From CAYOHR01 sp964512145 (lineage in GTDB: Bacteria > Bacteroidota > Bacteroidia > Flavobacteriales_G > JALEGO01), in the NCBI GenBank assembly GCA_964512145.1, contig CAZEIM010000001.1, forward strand, positions 68,234 through 132,233: a DNA stretch of 64,000 bases. Reading direction: 5' to 3'. The notes under the pieces were generated by a model. That model was given only the letters and a program-made list of their open reading frames with translations, was not told where the DNA came from and ran no database searches. Of the stretch, positions 43,728-51,382 are shown one piece after another. The stretch's first letter is position 1. Each line of letters opens with the position of its first letter. Made by a program: the position numbers and the translations under genes.

Positions 43728-44383
43728 TTGTTACAGGTAATGGTAAAGTGTGGGTACAAGAACATTTGCTTATAACTGATTTGAATATTTTTAAATCCAA
43801 TTTTTTTTAAGTATTGAATGAGGGGTGTTGGCTTTAACTCGTGACCAATTTCTTTCGCAATAATAGCATCGTGTAATTTGTTCCAATATACAAATATATT
43901 GGAGGCATTTATGTCTTTTAAAACAAAGGTAGTTGAGGGAGATATTTTGTTGTATAATTCTTGAAGAAAAGAATATTGTTGATTTTTGGGTACATGGTGT
44001 AAAACATCAATCATAAAAACATAATTATACGTTGATATTTCATCCGGAATGGTACTGCCATTAAAAACGGAAAAAGTATAATTTTTGGCGGCTGAATTTT
44101 GAAACATGTTATTAGCATGTTGTACCAATTCAGAAGATATTTCGATACCAAATACTTTTGAAGGATTTTTAAATTCTTGCACTAAACTTAAAAACATTCC
44201 AGAACCACATCCAATATCAAACACGGAAGAATTTTCCGGGATGTGTTCTAGTAATTCGTTAAATGGACAAATATATGGTCGATATGCAATTTTTAATTTA
44301 TCTATAAAACTTGATGAGGCATGCGTTTTATTCTTTAAAAAACTAACGAGTTCGTTGTTTGGTATTTTATTTTTTTTGCTCAT
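43724..44383 (-). CDS. class I SAM-dependent methyltransferase
   Basis: A 219-residue methyltransferase. Motif I is SVFDIGCGSGMFLSLVQE, the acidic end of strand 2 is FGIEIS, and YNYVFMIDVLHHVPKNQQYS is the typical motif region of methyltransferase types 11/12/25. The C-terminal part resembles small-molecule or lipid methyltransferases (LKPTPLIQYLKKIGF). The substrate is unknown; its place between a GT-C gene and a DPPR-synthase-like gene suggests a lipid-linked sugar or glycan. The ATG overlaps the end of the GT-C gene by 17 bases. Confidence 0.85.
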   Translation of the reverse strand: MSKKNKIPNNELVSFLKNKTHASSSFIDKLKIAYRPYICPFNELLEHIPENSSVFDIGCGSGMFLSLVQEFKNPSKVFGIEISSELVQHANNMFQNSAAKNYTFSVFNGSTIPDEISTYNYVFMIDVLHHVPKNQQYSFLQELYNKISPSTTFVLKDINASNIFVYWNKLHDAIIAKEIGHELKPTPLIQYLKKIGFKNIQISYKQMFLYPHFTITCNK

Positions 44384-46151
44384 AATACATTTTATCCTCT
44401 TCTTGTAACACCCAAATTAAGTCATCGTGTAATACTTTTTCAAGGGGAAGGTTCCATTCTTCTGCCTTTTTTTTCATTTGTTCTTGCCATCCAGGATTCG
44501 CATGGTATTTTTCTAATAATTCATGGTATCTGTGGGTGAATTTTTTATTTTCGATAAATGGAATAAGCGTGTCATTTTCTTGAATATATCCCAATATATC
44601 TAAATCATTTTTATTAATGTAAGCCCATCCCAAATAATATTTTAATGTTGGTTTAAATAATTCGAGTTTTTCTTTTGCAATACCTCTATATAACAATTGA
44701 TTTATGCCTCCTTTTTCCCAAACCATCATTTTGGTTATGATTTTATTTTTATTAGTATGAACCAATACACTATCAGTTGTTGAAATGTTCGCTTTACTAT
44801 GTCTTCTAATAAATATCGAAGGCTCCGGATTATATAAATGAGGGTGGTTGTCTAGTAAATACTGAGCTATTTGAGAGTGTTTGTTGTTGTAACCCCACCA
44901 TATATTGTTTTTATCATAATTACTATAAAATATGTAAAACTGCATCCAAACAGCTGTTAAAAAAAGAGCATACTTTATGAGTATGTTCCTTATATTGAGT
45001 GTAATATTAAAAAAATAAAAAATAAAAAATGGGGCATTCCATGATACATAACGATTAACAATAGACATTTCGTGATCCCAGTTTACCATTTGTAAATAAA
45101 AATAACCCATACTCAATACACAAAATATTCCTATATAATAGTATTTAAGAGCTATGTTCGAAATCAATAAGTTGTAGGATTTGCGTATACCATTTTTAAT
45201 GAATGAATAAATCAATGAAAATATTTTAACACTAAAATGAAGAGATACTATAATTAAAATTATTGGAATCCCAACAATCATTCCTTGGTTTAAATCGAAA
45301 AAGAAACTTTTAAAGCGAGTCCAATTTACATTATTAATATCTATAAATCCTTGATTTACAATAATATTAAAAACTCCAAAATTTAAGTAATAAAAGATCG
45401 GAGGAAAAACAATAAATACCGAACATAGAGCCGATAAAACAATGCTTTTTAACGATAATTTATTAGAAATTAAAATCCAGATTAATATAGCGAATGACGG
45501 AATAAATAATGGAGGAAATTGCATGGCAGGGATTGACATACATAACAATGATGGGTAAAACTTTTTATGATGAAAAAAAAACAGGGAAATAAAAACAAAA
45601 CATCCGGCAAAAAAATCAGGATGTGCCCATCCTACATAAAATACATGCGGGGACGAAAAAAATAATAATCCAAGAATAATTTTTTGTGATGTTGTAATAC
45701 TGACCGTTGAAAAAATAATCCCCAACACGATACATGCTAATATAACATTTGTTAGTATAAAGGTTATATGTATGTTGGCATCGAGTAGTTTAATGAAATA
45801 TCTTGCCGGAACATTTAATAAGGAATAAAACCAAAAATGATACGAATAAACTTTTCCAGAGTTGGAAAGAAAAAATCCATAATTTCCATCTTTAAAAGAG
45901 TTTGGTTTTTTAAAAGTTTCTTTTATTCCTAAGTAAACATCTTCTTTATATTTTTTAGAATTCAAGCCAATATATGATTCTACATCGTGCTCTGTAATAT
46001 TGGGGCTAGCATGGTTTATAAATGCCTCTGTGGTTAATATGTATTCCGGAGCATCTCCATGAGGGTAACCCGGAAAATATTTTAAACTAAAGTATAGGAA
46101 TACAAGTAAAAAAAATGCGTATATTATTTTTTCTACTAACTTCATGTACAT
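44367..46151 (-). CDS. GT-C-like multi-pass membrane protein, paralog 2
   Basis: A 594-residue protein with about eleven membrane segments and a soluble C-terminal domain of some 170 residues. The first outer loop has FPGYPHGDAPEYILTTEAF, an acidic motif of the GT-C type. Further conserved patches are WAHPDFFAGCFVF, PAMQFPPLFIPSF and MVNWDHEMSIVNRYVSWNAP. The C-terminal domain includes RRHSKANISTTDSVLVHTNK and GWQEQMKKKAEEWNLPLEKV. It is a clear tandem paralog of the gene at 46206-47924. It is likely to be a transferase using a polyprenyl-phosphate sugar; activity is inferred. Confidence 0.72.
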   Translation of the reverse strand: MYMKLVEKIIYAFFLLVFLYFSLKYFPGYPHGDAPEYILTTEAFINHASPNITEHDVESYIGLNSKKYKEDVYLGIKETFKKPNSFKDGNYGFFLSNSGKVYSYHFWFYSLLNVPARYFIKLLDANIHITFILTNVILACIVLGIIFSTVSITTSQKIILGLLFFSSPHVFYVGWAHPDFFAGCFVFISLFFFHHKKFYPSLLCMSIPAMQFPPLFIPSFAILIWILISNKLSLKSIVLSALCSVFIVFPPIFYYLNFGVFNIIVNQGFIDINNVNWTRFKSFFFDLNQGMIVGIPIILIIVSLHFSVKIFSLIYSFIKNGIRKSYNLLISNIALKYYYIGIFCVLSMGYFYLQMVNWDHEMSIVNRYVSWNAPFFIFYFFNITLNIRNILIKYALFLTAVWMQFYIFYSNYDKNNIWWGYNNKHSQIAQYLLDNHPHLYNPEPSIFIRRHSKANISTTDSVLVHTNKNKIITKMMVWEKGGINQLLYRGIAKEKLELFKPTLKYYLGWAYINKNDLDILGYIQENDTLIPFIENKKFTHRYHELLEKYHANPGWQEQMKKKAEEWNLPLEKVLHDDLIWVLQEEDKMYYEQKK

Positions 46152-46205
46152 GATTTTTTCAAAGGTATAGCTTTCACATATAAGTTTATGAATGTTTCAG
46201 ACAAA

Positions 46206-47924
46206 TTATTCATTATATAGATTCCTTTTTTCTTCCCCAATTAGCCACAAAAAATCCTGATGTTTAACATCTTCTAAAGGTACATTCCATGCTTGAGCCT
46301 TTTTTTTCATTTCTTCCTGCCAACCTATATTGTTTAATAAATTTATCTCTAATTGTTGATACAATTTTTGAAATTTAATATTTTCAGCATAATTAATAAA
46401 CGTATCGTTTTTTTGTTGATATCCTAATTCTTGTAAATCATCTTTATTTAAGTATATCCATCCATTTTTGTAAGATGTTTTTTTTGAAAAATCCGCTAAC
46501 TTTTTTTCTGAAATCCCCCTGTATTTTAATTGATTAATAGCCCCTCCTTCTTTTACCATCATTTTAGTGATTTCTTTCTTTTTATTTGTATGAACTACTA
46601 CGCTATCGGAGGTTGAAAGGTGAGCTTTACTGTTCCTGCCCAAAAAAATCATAGGATCCGGGTTGTAAAATTTTGGATAATTGTTTAGCACCCACATAGC
46701 CAATGGGTAATGCTTGGCTGAGTTTCCCCAAAAGGTGTTTTTGTAATCTATATATGAGTAAATAACTATTAATTGAGAAATAATTATAGATATTTGCAGA
46801 AAGTATTGTGCAAATTTTTGCTTTATCTTTAGTATTTCAACTGCAGTAATTACTATAAAAAACGGAGCTGTCCACACTACATATCGGTTTACAACAGCCA
46901 TTCCATGGTTCCAATTTACCATTTGCATAAAAAAGTAGCTCATAGCTATTACAGACAAAGGAAACCAAAACATGGTGTTTATGCGTTTGTTCAAAAAATT
47001 ATAACATGTAAATCCAATAAATAAGAATAAGATGACAGGAGTTCCAATCACCATTCCTTGATTTAAATCGAAAAAGAAACTATGTAATCGATTCCATGTT
47101 ATTTGATTTTTATCTAAAAACCCGGTATGGGCTATTAAATTGGGTATCCCGAAGTATAGGTAATAAAAAACAGGAGGTACAATAACCCAAAAACTTGCCA
47201 AAAAACAAAACAGTATATTTTTTCTTGTAAATCCTTTTTTAACCATTAAAAAAAATAATATACCTAGAGTTGGAATAAATAGGGGAGGAAAATGCATAGA
47301 TGGGAGCGCCATACAAAGAAGAGAAGCATAAAATTTTTCTTTATAAAATAACCATATGCTTAAAAAAACACTCATTCCTGCAAAAAAATCGGGATGAGGC
47401 CAAGAAATATACCAAAAATGTGGAGATACTATTATTAAAGAAATCCAGAAAAATTTATTTTTCCAATTGGATTCATTAAAATAGATGATTCCTATGCCTA
47501 GGATTAAAATTAATATATTGGTGATGATAAATGTTTTATCAATATCGGCATTTAAAAGTTCTAAAATTATTCTAACAGGAACATTTAGCAATGAGTAAAA
47601 CCAAAAATGATGTCCGTAAATTTTATGATTTTTAGCTACGTAAAATCCAGCACTTCCATGTAATACAGAAGATGTTGAGTCGTTACACAATCCTAAAACA
47701 TCTAAAAAAGTTTTTCGTTCGTGCCAATATTTTGTTTTATGTATATAGTTTTCGATATCACTTGCTTTTATTTCGGGAGAAATGTGGTTAAATAAAGCTT
47801 CTGTCATTATAATATATTCAGGACCATCTCCATGAGGATATATGGGTAGATACGTTAACCCCCAAAAAAATATACCTACTGATAATACTGTGAAAAACGC
47901 CTTATTTACAATGGATGTATACAA
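46206..47924 (-). CDS. GT-C-like multi-pass membrane protein, paralog 1
   Basis: A 572-residue protein with the same plan as its downstream paralog: the loop motif PIYPHGDGPEYIIMTEALF, then WPHPDFFAGMSVF, PSMHFPPLFIPTLGILF, MVNWNHGMAVVNRYVVWTAP, and a C-terminal domain with RNSKAHLSTSDSVVVHTNKK and GWQEEMKKKAQAWNVPLEDV. It starts the five-gene minus-strand block. A 54-base gap separates it from paralog 2. The strong match along the whole length, including the soluble tail, points to a local duplication with two related substrates or linkages. Confidence 0.72.
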   Translation of the reverse strand: MYTSIVNKAFFTVLSVGIFFWGLTYLPIYPHGDGPEYIIMTEALFNHISPEIKASDIENYIHKTKYWHERKTFLDVLGLCNDSTSSVLHGSAGFYVAKNHKIYGHHFWFYSLLNVPVRIILELLNADIDKTFIITNILILILGIGIIYFNESNWKNKFFWISLIIVSPHFWYISWPHPDFFAGMSVFLSIWLFYKEKFYASLLCMALPSMHFPPLFIPTLGILFFLMVKKGFTRKNILFCFLASFWVIVPPVFYYLYFGIPNLIAHTGFLDKNQITWNRLHSFFFDLNQGMVIGTPVILFLFIGFTCYNFLNKRINTMFWFPLSVIAMSYFFMQMVNWNHGMAVVNRYVVWTAPFFIVITAVEILKIKQKFAQYFLQISIIISQLIVIYSYIDYKNTFWGNSAKHYPLAMWVLNNYPKFYNPDPMIFLGRNSKAHLSTSDSVVVHTNKKKEITKMMVKEGGAINQLKYRGISEKKLADFSKKTSYKNGWIYLNKDDLQELGYQQKNDTFINYAENIKFQKLYQQLEINLLNNIGWQEEMKKKAQAWNVPLEDVKHQDFLWLIGEEKRNLYNE

Positions 47925-47959
47925 TTTATGAAGGGTTTTGACAAACTAGTTTTATTTAG

Positions 47960-48574
47960 TTACTTTTTTTTATAGTCACCTCTTTTCCAAGCTTGTATAA
48001 ATTGTGCCCAAGACAATGGGTTATATATATTCATAGGAGGTAATTGCCCGGCATGGTAAATTTTAGTTTGATATTGTTGCATTTGATATTTATAATTCAT
48101 ACTTCCATCCATGGAGGTCATGTCCATTCTTTCTAACATGCGTTGTTGGTCTAAATTATACAATGCACGTTGATAATCATCGTTTGGAACTTTTAAGTGT
48201 ATAAAAGCATCTCTAAACTCTTCGCGAGAAGGCCAAGGATATACAAAAGCAGGATCTAACTCAAACGTATCCGACATTAACACTTGAATTACCGAATATC
48301 TTTTTTCGGTTAATGTATCGGGTATAACAAATACAGCTGGCCTGTATCCCAAGCAGTTAAAACGAATAGAGTCGCCTGGTTGAGCAACAAAAGAAAAAAA
48401 GCCATAAAAATCGGTAGTAGTACCCCTGTATGTGTTCTGGATTATAACATTTACAAATGGTATTGGAGTTAGGCTATCGCTTGTGATAACTACACCCGAA
48501 AATTGAATTAATTTTTGGCTAAATATATTTTGACTTAGTATAAAACAAAAAATAAAAGGGATTATTTTTTTCAT
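47960..48574 (-). CDS. carboxypeptidase-like regulatory domain protein
   Basis: About 204 residues. The signal peptide MKKIIPFIFCFILSQNIFSQ starts at ATG 48572-48574. A CarbopepD_reg-like domain follows (FSGVVITSDSLTPIPFVNVI, RGTTTDFYGFFSFVAQPGDS, IRFNCLGYRP). The C-terminal half is helical and Met/Gln-rich (ALYNLDQQRMLERMDMTSMD, YKYQMQQYQTKIYHAG) and then PPMNIYNPLSWAQFIQAWKR. The longer frame from 48607 is rejected because a perfect -7 element (48594-48601) lies inside it. The exact function is unknown; it is an outer-membrane-associated protein common in the phylum. Confidence 0.8.
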   Translation of the reverse strand: MKKIIPFIFCFILSQNIFSQKLIQFSGVVITSDSLTPIPFVNVIIQNTYRGTTTDFYGFFSFVAQPGDSIRFNCLGYRPAVFVIPDTLTEKRYSVIQVLMSDTFELDPAFVYPWPSREEFRDAFIHLKVPNDDYQRALYNLDQQRMLERMDMTSMDGSMNYKYQMQQYQTKIYHAGQLPPMNIYNPLSWAQFIQAWKRGDYKKK

Positions 48575-48593
48575 GCTGTATATAATAATGTTG

Positions 48594-48601
48594 CAAATAT
48601 A
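48594..48601 (-). promoter_or_regulatory. -7 promoter element for the carboxypeptidase-like gene
   Basis: The minus strand reads TATATTTG, a perfect match, 19 bases before ATG 48574. Confidence 0.55.
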
Positions 48602-48645
48602 CAGCAAATAGCTATGAATATATATCGATGATTTAATTGAACCAA

Positions 48646-49587
48646 CTAATGAACCGTAATTTGAGCGGTATAAAATCCTGAATTCGCTGAGTTATATACG
48701 GTTTCATAAATAGATAAATAGAGCATTCCACTTTGTTGAGATTTACCTGAATATTTTTGACCACAGCTTGTTGGCTGACCTGTTTCACCTATTTTAAACA
48801 CCAACCCACCTAAGTTTAATAGCTTTGGATCTGGAGATTGGTTAATGGGTTGTCCGGAACTAGTCCATCCGGCTCCACTTGGAATATATTTTTCGTTATT
48901 TAAGCTGGCTAAAATGATTTCTCCCTTCCCTTGAATTTGAATTTGTTGTCCTTTAGATATTTTTATTCCGGTATTTAACCAAGCACTTTTATCTGGATTA
49001 CAACTAATATGTTTATTGGCTAATATTTTAAATGTTTTTTGAATATTTTTTTGGTTTTCGTCAATACATGAAATTTGAACATTTTTAATATTTTCTCTAT
49101 TAATTTTAAGGGTTCCAAAAGCCGTTTTTAATTCAATATCGTCCATACTACAAACCCCAGGAAGCTTATATCCAGTGTTTAAAACAAGCACATCTTTTTC
49201 AAGTAAGGATTCAGCCGTTAAATCATATTTTATGAGTAATTCACCTAATGCTAACTCAGGGGTGTATTCAGGAAATGTAGGCTCAAAATCTATATTTTTA
49301 TCTATACACTTACTTAACACTGGGAGTGCGGACATTTTTAACTCAATGAGTTGCTCAAATGCTTCCATACAGTTTTTTTTAGAAGATTCGCCTAATTGAA
49401 AAAATAATAATTCAACTACGGGCTGAATAGATATGTCTTCAACAACTCCAAATTCTAATTCGGCAATATCTTTAAGAGGAACTGAAAATTCAGCATAATC
49501 CATTTTAATTTTCACATTCTGTAAATGCGCTTTTCCACTAACTATATCACTGTTTCTTAAACTAATTTTTAGAAATGTATTCTCCAT
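48646..49587 (-). CDS. protein with C-terminal PA-IL (LecA)-like lectin domain
   Basis: A 313-residue protein without signal peptide. The C-terminal 120 residues (SAWLNTGIKISKGQQIQIQG, GLVFKIGETGQP, GMLYLSIYETVYNSANSGFY, TAQITVH) match the beta-sandwich of LecA/PA-IL-like galactose-binding lectins. The N-terminal part holds two related segments, FLKISLRNSDIVSGKAHLQN near 5 and LVLNTGYKLPGVCSMDDIEL near 133, each followed by a strand pair (F.VPL.DI..LEF / FGTLKINRENIKNVQIS). So it looks like an internal duplication of a small beta domain. The role is unknown. A perfect -7 element, TATATTTG, lies 20 bases upstream (49608-49615). Confidence 0.65.
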   Translation of the reverse strand: MENTFLKISLRNSDIVSGKAHLQNVKIKMDYAEFSVPLKDIAELEFGVVEDISIQPVVELLFFQLGESSKKNCMEAFEQLIELKMSALPVLSKCIDKNIDFEPTFPEYTPELALGELLIKYDLTAESLLEKDVLVLNTGYKLPGVCSMDDIELKTAFGTLKINRENIKNVQISCIDENQKNIQKTFKILANKHISCNPDKSAWLNTGIKISKGQQIQIQGKGEIILASLNNEKYIPSGAGWTSSGQPINQSPDPKLLNLGGLVFKIGETGQPTSCGQKYSGKSQQSGMLYLSIYETVYNSANSGFYTAQITVH

Positions 49588-49607
49588 GTATGAAAAAAAT
49601 ATGTAAG

Positions 49608-49615
49608 CAAATATA
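49608..49615 (-). promoter_or_regulatory. -7 promoter element for the lectin-domain gene
   Basis: The minus strand reads TATATTTG, 20 bases before the ATG at 49585-49587. Confidence 0.55.
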
Positions 49616-49651
49616 GTTTATTAAATTATTAAAACTATAAAATAATATTTC

Positions 49652-49671
49652 AGGTTACTATATTTTAACCT
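49652..49671. repeat. AGGTTA/TAACCT inverted repeat over the ZIP stop codon
   Basis: AGGTTA (49652-49657) and TAACCT (49666-49671) are 8 bases apart and span the stop of the ZIP gene. The halves equal the core of the operator upstream of the same gene (50496-50515). It could be a weak terminator hairpin or a second, spaced binding site. Confidence 0.35.
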
Positions 49672-50492
49672 AATGATACATCTAATATCATCATTATTAC
49701 AAATCCTAATACAAATCCAATAGTGGCAATATCTGCGTATTTGTCTAATTGAGTTTCAGGAACTACTTCTTCAATTACAACATAAATCATAGCGCCCGCT
49801 GCAAAACATAGCGCATAGGGTAAAATAGGTTGAAATGCCAAAACAGCATAAGCACCTAAAAATCCAGCAACTGGCTCCACAATAGCAGAAAGTTGCCCGT
49901 ACCAAAAACTTTTTATTTTACTAACGCCTTGTCTTCGTAATGGCATAGAAACGGCAATTCCCTCCGGGAAATTTTGTATACCAATACCAATGGCTAAAGC
50001 AATAGCTCCTCCTATAGTTGCTCCATCCATTCCACTTGCTGCGGCTCCAAATAAAACTCCAACCGCTAATCCTTCAGGAATATTGTGTAAAGTTATAGCG
50101 AGGACTAATAATGTTGTTTTATGCCAATCGGTTTTTATACCTTCTTGATCGGAGCTTTTGGCATGTATATGTAAATGAGGCAATAATTTATCTAATGCGT
50201 ATAAAAATATTGCTCCTCCTAAAAATCCTACCGAAGCCGGAACCCAGGGAATCATTCCTTGCTTTTCGGCTAATTCAATGCCAGGAGCTAATAAAGAAAA
50301 ATAACTTGCGGCAATCATTACGCCCCCTGTAAAGCCTAACATCATATCAAATAATGCGCGACTCATGTTTTTAAATAGAAATACAAAGGACGCACCTAAT
50401 GCAGTTAATAACCAAGTAAACGTAGTTGCTAGAAGTGCTTGATGAGTAGCGTTTAAGTTGTAAAACCATTGATATATTTCGGATTGCATCAT
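49665..50492 (-). CDS. ZIP family divalent metal transporter
   Basis: A 275-residue membrane protein with eight helices. The metal-binding helices contain LAITLHNIPEGLAVGVLFGA and GIGIQNFPEGIAVSMPLRRQ, the H-N-x-P-E-G and N-x-P-E-G motifs of the ZIP (ZupT/GufA) family. A His-containing loop (LPHLHIHAKSSDQ) lies before helix 4. It imports zinc, iron or manganese; the motif does not tell which. A DtxR/MntR-like palindrome abuts its promoter, so repression by a metal-loaded regulator is likely. Two tandem ATGs (50490-50492 and 50487-50489) are possible starts. Confidence 0.92.
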   Translation of the reverse strand: MMQSEIYQWFYNLNATHQALLATTFTWLLTALGASFVFLFKNMSRALFDMMLGFTGGVMIAASYFSLLAPGIELAEKQGMIPWVPASVGFLGGAIFLYALDKLLPHLHIHAKSSDQEGIKTDWHKTTLLVLAITLHNIPEGLAVGVLFGAAASGMDGATIGGAIALAIGIGIQNFPEGIAVSMPLRRQGVSKIKSFWYGQLSAIVEPVAGFLGAYAVLAFQPILPYALCFAAGAMIYVVIEEVVPETQLDKYADIATIGFVLGFVIMMILDVSLG

Positions 50493-50495
50493 TAA

Positions 50496-50523
50496 AATTT
50501 AGGTTAACCTAAATTCAAAATTA
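50496..50523 (-). promoter_or_regulatory. ZIP promoter with 20-bp palindromic operator (DtxR/MntR-like)
   Basis: AATTTAGGTTAACCTAAATT (50496-50515) is a perfect palindrome with the TTAGGTTAACCTAA core seen in DtxR/MntR/IdeR-type boxes. On the minus strand it directly follows the -7 element TAATTTTG (50516-50523). The site therefore covers the transcription start and ends three bases before the ATG. This is a classic position for repression. Confidence 0.78.
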
Positions 50524-50543
50524 ATAATATTTTTTGAAATTAT

Positions 50544-50573
50544 TTTGTTTTTACATTAAAAATTGTAACTTTA
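50544..50573 (+). promoter_or_regulatory. possible promoter for the small T9SS cargo gene
   Basis: TTTG (50544-50547), 18 bases, then TAACTTTA (50566-50573), one base off TAnnTTTG. It is 43 bases before the ATG at 50617 and divergent from the ZIP promoter. Confidence 0.35.
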
Positions 50574-50616
50574 ATTATACTTTTAGCGTTTAACTAAAAC
50601 AATTAATTTTTATACC

Positions 50617-51381
50617 ATGATTAAACATATACTACTTATTATTTTTACTATAGTATTTATATCGGCAAAATCTCAAAATATTCAGATTTTAGATAGTGTT
50701 GGAAATGTGATTAATGGACAAACCGTATACATGACTACAACTGTTGATCCGTTGGATAATTATCAAGTTTCGCATATTTATTTCCCTATAAAAAATAATA
50801 CATCTTCATCTTTAGATATTAAGTTTAAAAGGTATGAATTAATAACCGTTAGCAATACCAAAAATTATTGGTGTTGGTCTTTTTGTGCAATGCCTACTTT
50901 TTCCGGCACCAAACCTTTTTGGGAAGATAATAACGCTGTTTCTTTTGTCGCAAATGAAGTAAAGGATGATTTTATGAGAGCGTATCATATGCCTATTGGA
51001 ATTTCCGGTTTAGCGACCTATCGATATGTTTTATATGATGATGCGAATCCCAGCGACTCAGCTTTTGTTGACATACATTTTGATATGCTAACTTCAGCTA
51101 AAAAAAACATCAATACTTTTGCTAAAACTGATTTAAATATATTTCCTAATCCGGCAAGTAAAAAAGTATATTTAAATTTCTCTAAAAGTGCTGAAATTGA
51201 GCAAGCCAATTGTGTTCTTATAATCAGAGATATGTTAGGGGAAGTTGTTAAAGAATACGATTTACGAAACGAGTTTACTAAACATGAAATGGATATTTCA
51301 GAAATAAACCCTGGTATATACTTTTATACGTTGTTAGTAAATGGCAAGTCTATATTAACTAAAAGACTAGTTATAAAGTAA
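50617..51381 (+). CDS. small secreted protein with T9SS sorting domain
   Basis: A 254-residue protein with a signal peptide (HILLIIFTIVFISAKSQ), a beta-rich domain of unknown type, and a type A sorting domain. The beta domain contains VGNVINGQTVYMTTTVDP, YWCWSFCAMP and WEDNNAVSFVANEVKDDF. The sorting domain is LNIFPNPASKKVYLNF, IRDMLGEVVKEYDL and INPGIYFYTLLVNGKSILTK. The W-C-W-S-F-C pair of cysteines is a notable feature. It is divergent from the metal-regulated ZIP gene, so shared control is conceivable but not shown. Confidence 0.85.
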   Translation: MIKHILLIIFTIVFISAKSQNIQILDSVGNVINGQTVYMTTTVDPLDNYQVSHIYFPIKNNTSSSLDIKFKRYELITVSNTKNYWCWSFCAMPTFSGTKPFWEDNNAVSFVANEVKDDFMRAYHMPIGISGLATYRYVLYDDANPSDSAFVDIHFDMLTSAKKNINTFAKTDLNIFPNPASKKVYLNFSKSAEIEQANCVLIIRDMLGEVVKEYDLRNEFTKHEMDISEINPGIYFYTLLVNGKSILTKRLVIK

Positions 51382-51382
51382 A

